From Adlercreutzia wanghongyangiae (lineage in GTDB: Bacteria > Actinomycetota > Coriobacteriia > Coriobacteriales > Eggerthellaceae): a stretch of 64,000 nt of DNA. Under the pieces are notes generated by a model. That model did no database searches. It was not told the origin of the DNA and worked only from the letters and a program-made list of their open reading frames with translations. Below are positions 7,301 to 15,616 of the stretch, piece after piece. The stretch covers positions 62,001 to 126,000 of the forward strand of contig NZ_JAYMFF010000003.1 of NCBI RefSeq assembly GCF_035989245.1, in the 5' to 3' direction. Position numbers and translations under genes: made by a program. The stretch's first letter is position 1. Every line of letters begins with the position of its first letter.

Positions 7301-9169
7301 ATGACGCAGAACCATGAAATGAAACGCGGCACCGTGGGGCGTCGGTTTTGGACGGCGGCTTTGGCCGTGTTGGCGGCCGGCTGCCTGGTGCTGGCCGGGG
7401 CCTCGGTGGCGGGGGCCGCCGAAGGTGATCGCGCGCCCGGCACCAACGAGCTGCCCCTGCGCGCGGCTGAGGCTTCGTCGGCGGTTTCGGTGCCGGTTGA
7501 TGCGACGGCTCCGGTCGGGCGGGCTGAAGCCCGCCCCTACGGGGAAGCGGCAGGCGATAGCGTGGCGACCGACTCGGCCGATGCGGCCCCGGCCGGCTTG
7601 GCGGCTCAGGCCGTTCCGACGAAGGATGGCCCGGCGAAGACGGCTCAGGCCGATCCGACAGCGGCCGAATCGGCCGATCCGGCGAAGGACGGGCAGGCGA
7701 AGGCGGTCCCGGCTGCTCCGGCATCGAAGGGTACTGCTGCGGCTGCCCAGCCGGCTTCCTTCACGATTTCCGGCATGAAGTACCTCGAGGGCCGCACGTT
7801 GCAAGCCGGCGAGTTTACCTTCCGCATCGCCGCTGCCGGCGCTGCCAAGATACCCCTGGCCTCGAAGCTTCCCAGCCAGCTGCGCTCCAGCACGCTTTCC
7901 GATGCCGAGAAGTACGAGCTGGTGGCCCATGGCGGCCTGGTGTACTATCCCTCGGCCTTGCAGCCGACGCCGGCGTCGAACATGGTGGTGAACAGCGCCG
8001 ACGGCACGGTTTCCTTCGGGCCCCTCACGTTCGACCAGGCCTCGCTCGGTGAGACGAGCACCCAGCGCTCCCACGGCACGGTGTTCTGCTACACCGTGGC
8101 CGAGCAGCCGCCGCGTAACGCCGACGGCTCGCTGAAGGACGGCGTGACGCACGATGTGCTCGGCCGCTACGTGTATCAGGGCGTTACCTACGACGACACC
8201 GTGAAGCGCATCTACCTGTACGTGTATGAAACGGGCATCGATTCGAACAATCCCGAAATTGCCATTCTGCCCCTGGGCGACGCCACGTTCGACAGGCGGC
8301 CGGAGAAGGCCGTCTCGGGCACGGGTGCGGGCTTCGTCAACATCTTCGGCGGTGCCGTGCTCGACTCCTACGACGGGGCTGTGTACCTGCCGGATGGCCA
8401 GATTGCCGCCGGCGAGTTCAACTTCGAGGTGCGCGAGGTGGCCGAGGACGGCACGATCCTCGACGACGCGTCGGTGCCGTGCGGTGCGGCATCCGACGGG
8501 TCCAGCGGCGCCGGGGTGCGCCTCATCACCGATGAGGTCTACGGCGAGCCGGGGCGCTTCTTCTACGCGGTGAAGCAGACGGCGCCCAGCCGGGCGGCTT
8601 CCGACGTGGTGCTCGACGAGAGCTCCTACGTCATCACCGTGGAGGTGGCCAAGGACGCTGACGACAATCTGGAGGCGGCTATCACCCATGTGCGGAAGAA
8701 GCCGGCCGACAGCGACCAGTGGGTCGATGTCGATCTGAACGCCCAGCCCAGCCCCGTGGTATGGGAAAACCGCCTGCGCACGGCGACCGACCCCGATGAA
8801 GGCGGCGACGGTGGCGGTACGGGCTCGGAAGGCGACGGTGCCGGGACGAACGAGCCTTCCGGCAACGAGGGCGGCGCGGATGCATCGGGTGCTGCCGGCG
8901 CGACGGGCGACGATGCGCACAACGCGGCCGGCGAGGTGGCCTCCGACACGGGGAAGCCTGCCGACAACGGCGCAACCGGCAGGACGGACGATAAGCAGGC
9001 AACCGCATCCGGCAAGGCCAAGGCCGATCGTGCCGCAACGGCCGCGAAGGCCTCTTCCGACTTCGCCCAAACCGGCGACGACCTGGGCTTGCCCATGCTG
9101 ATCGCCTTCGCGGTGGTCATTGCCAGCGGCATCGCGCTGGTGCTGCTCGGCCGCCGTCGGCAGAAGTAG
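7301..9169 (+). CDS. Pilin-like cell-wall-anchored surface protein
   Basis: 622-residue predicted surface protein. An N-terminal signal peptide (RR, hydrophobic run, AGAAEG) is followed by a long Ala/Asp/Lys-rich region. Two repeated beta domains come next, each starting with a phrase like LQAGEFTFRI or IAAGEFNFEV and ending in Y-V-Y-E-T or Y-V-I-T-V-E; these are the hallmarks of Spy0128/FctA-type isopeptide pilin domains. A Gly/Asp/Glu-rich stalk follows. The C-terminus reads FAQTGDDLG, a hydrophobic helix and RRRQK, a sortase sorting signal with FAQTG in place of LPXTG. No sortase is nearby. ATG at 7301 is taken; GTG at 7292 is possible. The tip of the low-complexity region contains a palindromic repeat. 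Confidence 0.75.
   Translation: MTQNHEMKRGTVGRRFWTAALAVLAAGCLVLAGASVAGAAEGDRAPGTNELPLRAAEASSAVSVPVDATAPVGRAEARPYGEAAGDSVATDSADAAPAGLAAQAVPTKDGPAKTAQADPTAAESADPAKDGQAKAVPAAPASKGTAAAAQPASFTISGMKYLEGRTLQAGEFTFRIAAAGAAKIPLASKLPSQLRSSTLSDAEKYELVAHGGLVYYPSALQPTPASNMVVNSADGTVSFGPLTFDQASLGETSTQRSHGTVFCYTVAEQPPRNADGSLKDGVTHDVLGRYVYQGVTYDDTVKRIYLYVYETGIDSNNPEIAILPLGDATFDRRPEKAVSGTGAGFVNIFGGAVLDSYDGAVYLPDGQIAAGEFNFEVREVAEDGTILDDASVPCGAASDGSSGAGVRLITDEVYGEPGRFFYAVKQTAPSRAASDVVLDESSYVITVEVAKDADDNLEAAITHVRKKPADSDQWVDVDLNAQPSPVVWENRLRTATDPDEGGDGGGTGSEGDGAGTNEPSGNEGGADASGAAGATGDDAHNAAGEVASDTGKPADNGATGRTDDKQATASGKAKADRAATAAKASSDFAQTGDDLGLPMLIAFAVVIASGIALVLLGRRRQK
7515..7544. repeat. Short palindromic repeat inside the pilin-like gene
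   Basis: GGGCGGGCTGAAGCCCGCCC followed by CTACGGGG, in frame within the low-complexity N-terminal region. The same motif, in either orientation, lies inside the U32 genes at 43791, 43868 and 59185. It is a REP-like insertion that the coding frame has tolerated. Confidence 0.7.
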
Positions 9170-9239
9170 CACGACGCCTGGCCCCATGCGGAACCAATGA
9201 TGATGGAGCGCGTCATCCTTCACGGGGCGCGCTCCGTTA

Positions 9240-9245
9240 TATAAT
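9240..9245 (+). promoter_or_regulatory. -10 element of the first UPF0104 gene
   Basis: Perfect TATAAT at 9240-9245, 48 bp before the chosen start. No convincing -35 is seen. Confidence 0.45.
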
Positions 9246-9292
9246 GGGCCTGTTCAAACGCACTTGAAATGTACCCGAGGAAAGGACGTCCT

Positions 9293-10957
9293 TTGAAGAA
9301 AGCCCTGCTGCTCATCTTGGGCATCGTGGCCGTGTGCTTTCTCATTGGCAACGCCGATTACCTGGCAACGTTTGTGGATACCCTGCAAACGGGCGCCTTT
9401 CTGCCGCTGGTGCTGGCCATCATCCTGATGCTGGCGCGCCACCTCGTGCAGGCCGCTTCCTACGACGCCGCCTTCGACGCCGTGGGCCATGCTACGGGCT
9501 TCTGGCACAACGTGGTGCTCATCTTCTCGTTGGTGTTCATCAACACGTTCTGCCTGTTCTCGGGGGCCACCGGCGTTGCCTTCATCATCGACGACGCCCA
9601 CCGCGAGGGCTGCGACGCGGGCCAGTCCACGGGCGGTGCCATTCTCTCGCAGATCGGCTACTTCGCCGCCATCTTCGTCATTTCCGCCATCGGGTTCATC
9701 ACGATGCTCGTGGCCGGCGAGGTGAACTTCCTGTTTGTGACCGGCGCGCTGTGCCTGGCCGTTACGCTGGTGGCGCTTTCCAGCCTGTTCTTCATCGGCC
9801 ATCTGAAGCCGCGGGTACTGTACCGCTTCTTCCTGGGGCTGCAGAACGTGCTGAACCGCATCGTGGGCGTGTTCAAGAAGTCGCTCGGCGCCGGTTGGGG
9901 CCGCAAGACCGCCCACTCCTTCGAGAACACGGCCAACATTCTGGCCCATAATCCGCGCGGCACGTTCATCACCGTGGCCTATGCGTCGTTCTCGGCCATT
10001 TTGAACATGGCCACGCTGGTGGCCATCGGGTTCGCCTTCGGCTTCGAGCAGGCAGCGCCTCTGGTGGCGGCCTTCGCCGTGGCGGCCATCTCGGTTATCC
10101 TCAGCCCCACACCCCAGGGCATCGGCGTGGTGGAGGCGGCCATCGCGGCTATTCTCACGGCCTACGGCTGCTCGTTGGCCACGGCCACGGCCATTGCGCT
10201 GGTGTACCGCGGCATCATGTTCTGGATTCCCTTCTGCATCGGCGCGGTGCTGCTTTCGCAATCGGGCTTTTTCGCCAGTAAGAAAACGGCCAGCGAGGAG
10301 CAGAAGCACAAGGACATCGGCTGGATCGCCGGCACGCTGGTGGCCATTATCGGCCTAGTGAACATCGGCTTGGCCTTCATTCCCTCGTCGTTCGCGCCCT
10401 ACACCATGCTCACCTCGTGGATCGATATGTCCACGGTATTCGTGGGCGGCCCGCTCATCATCGGGTCCATGCTGTTGCTGGTGCTGGCGGCGGGGCTTAT
10501 CCTGCGGTTCCGCACGGCGTGGGCCTTCACCATCTGCCTGCTGGTGCTGGTGGCCGGCGCCGAGTTCCTGTTCCAGGGCACCATTCACATTGGCATCGCG
10601 GGCATTCTGCTGGCCATCTGGCTGTTCCTGAAGCGCCCGGCCTTCGACCGCCCCTTCTCGCTGGGCTCGCTGCAGCATTACGTGGACGACGCCCTGGGCC
10701 ACGCCCGCAAGCGTGTGGACGGCCTGCGGGCGCGTGCCCGAGAGCGCCGTGCCGCCCGCCGGTCTGCCTCCCAAGATTTACGGCGGACAACAGGTTGGGA
10801 ACGACAGGCCGAAGATGGGGCAATGCTGAGCGAGAAGGCCCACAAAGAGGGTATCCTTCAGGGGAATAGCGAAACGACAGAGGGTGCCGTTCCCGTCGTT
10901 GCGGCTTCGGCCGAGGCGACGACGTGGGGCAGCTGCCCGGAAGGGCGCGAGGGCTAG
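9293..10957 (+). CDS. UPF0104/LPG-synthase-TM-like integral membrane protein (copy 1)
   Basis: 554-residue polytopic membrane protein with the flippase-like transmembrane domain shared by YbhN/UPF0104 proteins and the N-terminus of MprF. Helices run through residues 1-450, with the family phrases SPTPQGIGVVEAAI and TAIALVYRGIMFWIPFCIGA. The C-terminal 100 residues are basic and low-complexity and look cytosolic. TTG at 9293 has GAGGAAAGG at ideal spacing; an in-frame ATG at 9269 would add eight residues. There is no aminoacyl-transferase domain, so lysyl-phosphatidylglycerol synthesis is not implied; a lipid-handling role is only a family-level guess. A paralogue follows directly. Confidence 0.78.
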   Translation: MKKALLLILGIVAVCFLIGNADYLATFVDTLQTGAFLPLVLAIILMLARHLVQAASYDAAFDAVGHATGFWHNVVLIFSLVFINTFCLFSGATGVAFIIDDAHREGCDAGQSTGGAILSQIGYFAAIFVISAIGFITMLVAGEVNFLFVTGALCLAVTLVALSSLFFIGHLKPRVLYRFFLGLQNVLNRIVGVFKKSLGAGWGRKTAHSFENTANILAHNPRGTFITVAYASFSAILNMATLVAIGFAFGFEQAAPLVAAFAVAAISVILSPTPQGIGVVEAAIAAILTAYGCSLATATAIALVYRGIMFWIPFCIGAVLLSQSGFFASKKTASEEQKHKDIGWIAGTLVAIIGLVNIGLAFIPSSFAPYTMLTSWIDMSTVFVGGPLIIGSMLLLVLAAGLILRFRTAWAFTICLLVLVAGAEFLFQGTIHIGIAGILLAIWLFLKRPAFDRPFSLGSLQHYVDDALGHARKRVDGLRARARERRAARRSASQDLRRTTGWERQAEDGAMLSEKAHKEGILQGNSETTEGAVPVVAASAEATTWGSCPEGREG

Positions 10958-11001
10958 CGGACGACGGCCGGGCCTGCGCCACGGCAACGGAGGTGGGTCC
11001 C

Positions 11002-12255
11002 GTGCGGGGGAACTTGCAGAAGATCATGATCGGCATCGTGGCCGTCATCGTGCTCGCCTTCATCTTCTTTTCCGGCGATTCGCTGGTGAAATTGGTGGAC
11101 ACCATCAAGCAGGGAACGCCGGCCTTCGTGGCCCTGGCCGTGGCCGCCCAGGTGGGGAAGTACCTGGCCCAGGGCCGCGGTTTCCAAGCCTGCTTCAACA
11201 CGGTGAACGGCCATATCAGCTACGGCACGGGATTGTCGCTGGTGTTCGGCACGTTCTTCATGAACACGGTGGCGCCTTCCATGAATCTGGCCGGCACATC
11301 GTTGGTGATGGCCACGGCCACGAAGAACGGCATGCAAGCGGGCAAGGGCACCACGGCGGCGTTGCTGATGCAGCTGTCCATCGATACGGGGTTCGTCATC
11401 ATCATGCTGGTCACTTTCGGCATTCTGTCGTTCACCGTGGGGTTGCAACCGGGATGGCTTGCCGTGGGCGCGGTGGCCATCGCGCTGGTGGGCGGCCTGG
11501 TGCTGATGATCACCGTGGGCGGCCTGAAGCCCAACCTGGTGCTGAAGGTGCTGTATCCCTTCGTGAAGTTGGCTGACAAGGTGTTGGCGAAGTTCAAGAA
11601 GGGGCCTGTGGATGACGCAGTCGACCGCACCATCCACAACTTCTCCAGCGCAGCGCACCTCATCACGAAAAACCCGCGCAAGACGGTGCAGTCGTTTCTG
11701 TGGACCACCTTGTCCAGCATTTGCGAGATGGGGTGCTTCGTACTGGTGGGCTTCGCCTTCGGTGTCCATCACCCAGAAGCGCTGATCTGCGGGTATGTGG
11801 TGGCTACGCTGTTTGCTATGATTTCCTTTGTGCCTCAGGGCGTCGGCGTGGTGGAAGCGGCCGTAACGGTGGCATTCGCGCTGTTCGGCGTAGATTCCGC
11901 GACGGGCCTGGCCGTGGTCATGGTGTACCGTGGCATTGTGTTCTGGCTGCCGTTTTTGGTGGGCGCGTTCGTCATCCAGCGGATGCGCGCATTCGTGCCC
12001 AAGGAAACCAAGGACCTGCAGAGCCAGGCCGCCGAGGTAAGCGCCAGCCTGCCGGCCCAGGAGCAAGAGGCCCGGCGGGTGGAAGCCGCCACAGCCGCCA
12101 CCGCCCAAAGCCAAATGGCGAGCCAAACGGCGCGCGAGGCCGAGGCCGCGGCGCACGAGGCCGCCGCCCTGGCATCGCGGGCGCGCTCGGAGGCCGAGGC
12201 GGCCGACCGAGACGCCGCTGCGGCTCAAACGCCCAACGACAATGTGAAAGGATGA
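11002..12255 (+). CDS. UPF0104/LPG-synthase-TM-like integral membrane protein (copy 2)
   Basis: 417-residue paralogue of the preceding protein. It has the same order of helices and the diagnostic phrases SFVPQGVGVVEAAV and VVMVYRGIVFWLPFLVGAFV, but lacks the extra C-terminal helices. It ends in an Ala/Glu/Arg-rich segment of about 85 residues that is probably helical or coiled coil. GTG at 11002 follows GGAGGT at 7-nt spacing; the open frame runs further upstream but overlaps the previous gene. The stop TGA is 6 bp before the thioesterase start, so the three genes probably form an operon. Function is unassigned beyond the family. Confidence 0.78.
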   Translation: MRGNLQKIMIGIVAVIVLAFIFFSGDSLVKLVDTIKQGTPAFVALAVAAQVGKYLAQGRGFQACFNTVNGHISYGTGLSLVFGTFFMNTVAPSMNLAGTSLVMATATKNGMQAGKGTTAALLMQLSIDTGFVIIMLVTFGILSFTVGLQPGWLAVGAVAIALVGGLVLMITVGGLKPNLVLKVLYPFVKLADKVLAKFKKGPVDDAVDRTIHNFSSAAHLITKNPRKTVQSFLWTTLSSICEMGCFVLVGFAFGVHHPEALICGYVVATLFAMISFVPQGVGVVEAAVTVAFALFGVDSATGLAVVMVYRGIVFWLPFLVGAFVIQRMRAFVPKETKDLQSQAAEVSASLPAQEQEARRVEAATAATAQSQMASQTAREAEAAAHEAAALASRARSEAEAADRDAAAAQTPNDNVKG

Positions 12256-12261
12256 CGACCC

Positions 12262-12738
12262 GTGACCGAGAACGAACTGACCGGCGTGGCTGCCGAGGTG
12301 GCCCGCAAGCGCGAGACCCAGGGCCTGAACCACACGCTGGGGGTGAAGTTCACGAAGATCGAGCCCGGTCTGGTGGAGGCTGTCATGCCCATCACCCCGG
12401 CCATTCTGCAGCCTTTCGGCTTCGTGCATGGGGGCGCCACCATCGCGCTTCTGGAATCGGTGGCCTCGGCCGGCGGCGAGTTCGCCTGCGATTTGGAGAC
12501 CGAGCAGCCCTTCGGCGTGCATGTGGATATCCGTCACAAGAAGAGCGGCAAGGTGGGCAGCGTGCGCGGCGTGGCGAAGCTGACCGATCGCGTGCCCTCC
12601 ACGAAGGCGGGCTACAAGCTGATGTGGGACGTGGCCGCCTACGATGACGCCGGCGACGTGATGAGCGACGGCGTCATCGTGGTGAAGGTGGTGCCGAAGG
12701 ACTACCTCGCCAAAAAGGAAGCCGAGCGCGGCCGCTAA
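12262..12738 (+). CDS. PaaI-family hotdog thioesterase
   Basis: 158-residue single-domain hotdog protein. FVHGGATIALLESVAS (about 54-69) is the PaaI/YbgC-type signature: a His-Gly-Gly turn, then a helix with the catalytic acid (E66). The following GVHVDIRHKKS strand supplies the usual acyl-CoA-binding edge. Such enzymes hydrolyse aryl- or acyl-CoA thioesters in the cytosol; the substrate cannot be told from sequence. GTG at 12262 lies after AAAGGA, 6 bp beyond the upstream stop, so it is the last gene of the UPF0104 pair's operon. Confidence 0.85.
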   Translation: MTENELTGVAAEVARKRETQGLNHTLGVKFTKIEPGLVEAVMPITPAILQPFGFVHGGATIALLESVASAGGEFACDLETEQPFGVHVDIRHKKSGKVGSVRGVAKLTDRVPSTKAGYKLMWDVAAYDDAGDVMSDGVIVVKVVPKDYLAKKEAERGR

Positions 12739-12746
12739 GTTTTTCC

Positions 12747-12774
12747 TTGCGCTGCGGCGCTTCTGTGGTATCAT
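12747..12774 (+). promoter_or_regulatory. Promoter of tRNA-Pro
   Basis: TTGCGC (12747-12752), 16-bp spacer, TATCAT (12769-12774), 29 bp before the mature tRNA 5' end. Confidence 0.5.
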
Positions 12775-12803
12775 AGCGTTCGCTGTTCGTAAGAAGAGCA
12801 CTT

Positions 12804-12880
12804 CGGGATGTGGCTCAGCTTGGTAGAGCGCTGCGTTCGGGACGCAGAGGCCGCAGGTTCAAATCCTGTCATCCCGACCA
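12804..12880 (+). tRNA. tRNA-Pro (anticodon CGG)
   Basis: A 77-nt cloverleaf. The acceptor stem is CGGGATG with CATCCCG, with an A discriminator and encoded CCA at 12878-12880. The D arm holds GGTAG; the anticodon stem CTGCG/CGCAG encloses the loop TTCGGGA, giving anticodon CGG for codon CCG. The T arm has GGTTCAAATCC. CCG should be a major proline codon in this high-GC genome. Confidence 0.97.
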
Positions 12881-12889
12881 TCGCATGCA

Positions 12890-12915
12890 AAGAGCCGCCT
12901 TCGGGCGGCTCTTGT
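12890..12915 (+). terminator. UUCG-loop terminator after tRNA-Pro
   Basis: AAGAGCCGCC (12890-12899), TTCG tetraloop, GGCGGCTCTT (12904-12913): a perfect 10-bp stem beginning 9 bp after the tRNA CCA end. Its run-out is short (TTGT). It lies 20 bp before ackA, so ackA may partly depend on read-through or on a promoter overlapping the hairpin. Confidence 0.8.
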
Positions 12916-12934
12916 CGTATGAAAGGGAGAAGTC

Positions 12935-14149
12935 ATGCGCGTACTGGTGGTAAATGCGGGGTCGTCGTCGCTGAAGAGCCAGCTCATCGAGACTGACGGC
13001 AAGGTGTCGCTCATGAAGTGCCTGGCCGAGAAGGTGGGCACGCCTGAAGCGTACATGAACGTGTCCTTCGCGCCGGACTTCCGCAAGACCACCTACAACG
13101 TGGCCGACCTCACGGTGGCCCAGTGTCTGGCGAAGCTTTTGGAAGTGCTCGTGGACGACCCCGAGAGCCCCATCAGCGGCCTTCAGCAGATCGACGCCAT
13201 TGGCAACCGCATCGTGGCCGGTGGGGAGTACTTCACCAAGTCCGTGGTCATCGACGAGCCGGCCCGCGAGAAGCTGACGGCTTGCGAGGAACTGGCCCCG
13301 CTGCACAACCCGCCGGCCGACGCCTGCATCGACATGATGCGCGAGCTCATGCCCGAAACCCCGCAGGTGGCCGTGTTCGACACCGCCTTCCACGCCACCA
13401 TGCCGGCGAAAGCGTACATGTACCCGCTGCCGATGCGCTACTACGACGAGTACAAAATCCGCCGCTACGGCGCCCACGGCACGAGCCACCGCTACGCGGC
13501 CCAGCAGGCGGCCAACCTGCTCGGGCGGCCGCTGCGCGATCTGGGCCTCATCACGTGCCATTTGGGCAACGGCGGCTCCATCACGGCGGTGAACCACGGG
13601 AAGTCCATCGACACCTCCATGGGCTTCACGCCGCTCGAGGGCCTCATGATGGGCACGCGAAGCGGCAGCATCGATCCGGCCATCGTCACCTATCTTATGC
13701 GCCGCGAGCATAAGTCCTTCGACGAGATGGACGCTGTGCTGAACAAGCAGAGCGGCGTTCTGGGCGTGTCCGGCGTGTCGGCCGACATGCGCGACGTGCT
13801 CCGGGCGGCGGCTACCGGCAACGAGCTGGCGGAGCTGGCCATCGACATGTACGTGTACCGCATTCAGAAGGCCATTGGCGGCTACTACGCGGCCATGACC
13901 CGCACTGACGCCGTGGTGATGACCGCTGGCATCGGCGAGAACTCCGCTGAGTTGCGCGAGCGCATCTTCTCGGGGCTGGCGCACATGGGCATGATCTTAG
14001 ATCACGAGCGCAACGATGTGACGGGCCAGATCGGCGTGAACCGCATCATCTCCATCGACGACAGCCCCATCAAAATCTGCGTCGTCACCACCGACGAGGA
14101 AATGCGCATCGCCCGCGAGACCGACAACCTCGTCAGCCAGCTGGGGTAA
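12935..14149 (+). CDS. ackA: Acetate kinase
   Basis: 404 residues, full length for the family. It interconverts acetyl phosphate plus ADP with acetate plus ATP in the cytosol, usually giving substrate-level ATP. Signatures in order: VNAGSSSLK (6-14), GNRIVAGGEYF, the catalytic loop HLGNGGSITAV, GTRSGSIDP and the C-terminal TAGIGENSAELRERI. ATG at 12935 follows AAGGGAGA. No phosphotransacetylase gene is next to it, unlike the common pta-ackA pairing, so acetyl phosphate must come from elsewhere. Downstream lies a disrupted region of broken genes. Confidence 0.96.
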   Translation: MRVLVVNAGSSSLKSQLIETDGKVSLMKCLAEKVGTPEAYMNVSFAPDFRKTTYNVADLTVAQCLAKLLEVLVDDPESPISGLQQIDAIGNRIVAGGEYFTKSVVIDEPAREKLTACEELAPLHNPPADACIDMMRELMPETPQVAVFDTAFHATMPAKAYMYPLPMRYYDEYKIRRYGAHGTSHRYAAQQAANLLGRPLRDLGLITCHLGNGGSITAVNHGKSIDTSMGFTPLEGLMMGTRSGSIDPAIVTYLMRREHKSFDEMDAVLNKQSGVLGVSGVSADMRDVLRAAATGNELAELAIDMYVYRIQKAIGGYYAAMTRTDAVVMTAGIGENSAELRERIFSGLAHMGMILDHERNDVTGQIGVNRIISIDDSPIKICVVTTDEEMRIARETDNLVSQLG

Positions 14150-14216
14150 AAATTTTCCAAAATCTTCCGACAAAACGCCTTCCCCAATCGTGTTAGGGAA
14201 AAGGGAAGGAGAAGCC

Positions 14217-14549
14217 GTGGCCTCGCAAACCGACATGGAAACTGTGTACCGTCGCCATATTGGGACGGTGTATCGGCTGTGCTATTCCTTTTTGGGCAGC
14301 GCCGCCGAGGCCGAGGATGCCGCCCAGGCGGTGTTCCTCTCGCTGGTGGAGCGCCCTCGCACGTTCAATGATGCCGAGCACGAGAAAGCGTGGCTGATCA
14401 CCTGCGTCCAGAACCGCTGCCGCGATGTGCTGCGCAGTGCCCGGGTGAGCCGCCGGGGCGAGATGCCCGACGAGCCGGGCGACGACTGGTCGCTGGCGGC
14501 GGCAAGTAGGCTTCTATCCCTCTTGACCGGTTGTGATCAAGATGGATGA
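14217..14549 (+). pseudogene. Truncated ECF sigma factor (region 2 only)
   Basis: The first about 95 residues are a clear sigma-70 region 2 of the extracytoplasmic-function type (YRRHIGTVYRLCYSFLG, AEAEDAAQAVFLSL, HEKAWLITCVQNRCRD). After GDDWSLAAAS the reading frame runs into unrelated sequence and stops, so region 4, needed for -35 recognition, is absent. A repeat cluster starts about 40 bp downstream. Two intact relatives with both regions occur at 38800 and 63017. GTG at 14217 has GGAAGGAGA. No matching region 4 was seen downstream, so this is a broken gene rather than a simple frameshift. Confidence 0.8.
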
Positions 14550-14589
14550 TTCGGTCCCTTCCCTCGCCGCCGTCCGGGCAAGATGGGCG

Positions 14590-14860
14590 ATTTGGTACCT
14601 GGGGAAGGCGAATCCGCGACAGAACGGGGCGGTTTGGTACCTTTTCGCGGCAAGATCTGAGGTTTGGTACCCGCCCTCGGGCGAAACGCGGGGTTTGGTA
14701 CCCGCGAAAGCCGAGTGGGCTTTTCGCGACCAGGCGTTTCTTCACGCTGTGGGAACCAAATCGCCGAAGTTGGCAGAAATCGGGGTACCAAACCTCGCGT
14801 TTCGCCAAAACCAAGCACGAAAACGCCGCCCGGGGTACAAAACCTCAATTTCTGCCAATG
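14590..14860. repeat. Nested palindromic repeat cluster B
   Basis: TTTGGTACC occurs four times in direct orientation (14591, 14633, 14663, 14694). Three inverse copies or near-copies lie further on (14752, 14784, 14834). An inverted pair, 14680-14703 and 14783-14806 (GGCGAAACGCG then GGTTTGGTACCC), is nested inside an outer imperfect pair near 14650-14680 and 14827-14858, with a small hairpin CGCGAAAGCC/GGGCTTTTCGCG at 14703-14728 in the centre. Spacings are irregular, so it is not a CRISPR. It fills the gap between the truncated sigma gene and the PIN toxin; no coding sequence is seen in it. Confidence 0.75.
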
Positions 14861-14909
14861 GTTCGGAAACGGCGGGATGCTGCCAAGAGGGCCGCAGCGC
14901 AAAAGCCGG

Positions 14910-15326
14910 CTAGAGTGCTTCGGAGCGCAGGGTTCGGAAATAGCCGCCGGGGGTGAAGATGCGCTTGTCTTCGGGGAAGTGCTTGGTGTTGCCTGTGACG
15001 AGGAGGGCGTCGGTGGAAAGGGCCAAGTCGTAGAAGGGCTGATCGTCGGCGTCGGTGCACGGCGGGACGAAGGTGAGGCCGGGTAGCCGTTCCTGGCGAA
15101 TGCCGAAATGGCGTATCTTCGCGAGCACCATGGCGATGTCCTGCTCGTCGAATTTGAACTTCGGGCGGCGCAGTACTTCCTCGTACTCTTCCATGAGAGC
15201 CATCGAGTAGACAGGGACGAACTTCCTCTCGGCCATGCGTCGCAGAAGCGCGGCGGGATGCCCGTGATCCAGATGCGAGATCATGGCGGAAACCACCACA
15301 TTGGTGTCGAGGATGACGTACTTCAT
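14910..15326 (-). CDS. PIN-domain ribonuclease toxin
   Basis: 138-residue PIN-domain protein, the toxin of a type II toxin-antitoxin pair, expected to cleave RNA with Mg2+. Acidic residues fit the PIN site: D7 in VILDTNVVVSAM, E47/E48 in MEEYEEVL, and D93/D100 in CTDADDQPFYDLAL, followed by LLVTGN. It overlaps the antitoxin gene by 4 bp (ATGA), a typical translational coupling. It belongs to the group annotated as PIN-family toxin component. The locus sits between a broken sigma gene and a broken LuxR gene, suggesting acquisition. Confidence 0.87.
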   Translation of the reverse strand: MKYVILDTNVVVSAMISHLDHGHPAALLRRMAERKFVPVYSMALMEEYEEVLRRPKFKFDEQDIAMVLAKIRHFGIRQERLPGLTFVPPCTDADDQPFYDLALSTDALLVTGNTKHFPEDKRIFTPGGYFRTLRSEAL

Positions 15327-15616
15327 CGAGCGGCCTCCTCGCGGCGCTCGGCGCGTACGGCGGCGATTTCCGCGTCGATGTCCTCAAGGGTGACGGTGCT
15401 TTCCGCGTTCCTTTGCCACATGCGCTCCAGCTCGTGCTGGGCTACCCACTGATCGTAGGAGTGTATGGCTTCGTTGATGGTGTCGAACATCGAGAGATCG
15501 ATCATCATGCAGTCGATTTTGCCGTTGTTGGTAACGAATGCGCAGCCGTCCTCGCGCACAGTGGCGCAAACCGCTTTGGTTTTGGAAGCGAGCTCGGTGG
15601 AAGTGAAGACGTTCAT
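15323..15616 (-). CDS. Phd/YefM-type antitoxin
   Basis: 97-residue protein upstream of and overlapping the PIN toxin. The N-terminus, VFTSTELASKTKAVCATVRE followed by a CAFVTNNGKIDCMMIDLSMF beta segment, follows the Phd/YefM antitoxin pattern: helix, beta hairpin, then V/I-x-L-S-x-F/Y. The C-terminal half is charged and probably binds and neutralises the toxin. The start at 15616 follows an A+T-rich promoter with repeated AATTATAG boxes, consistent with autoregulation by the complex. Confidence 0.82.
   Translation of the reverse strand: MNVFTSTELASKTKAVCATVREDGCAFVTNNGKIDCMMIDLSMFDTINEAIHSYDQWVAQHELERMWQRNAESTVTLEDIDAEIAAVRAERREEAAR

Noticed and set aside
9269..9292. ATG start at 9269 for the first UPF0104 protein
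   Set aside because: It lacks a ribosome-binding site, whereas TTG at 9293 has GAGGAAAGG at optimal spacing; kept only as an alternative.
14590..14860. CRISPR array
   Set aside because: The TTTGGTACC repeats are short, occur in both orientations and have irregular spacing, and no cas genes are near.
14860..14909. Search for the missing region 4 of the truncated sigma factor beyond the repeat cluster
   Set aside because: No frame on either strand shows a sigma region 4 pattern; the sequence leads straight into the end of the PIN gene.
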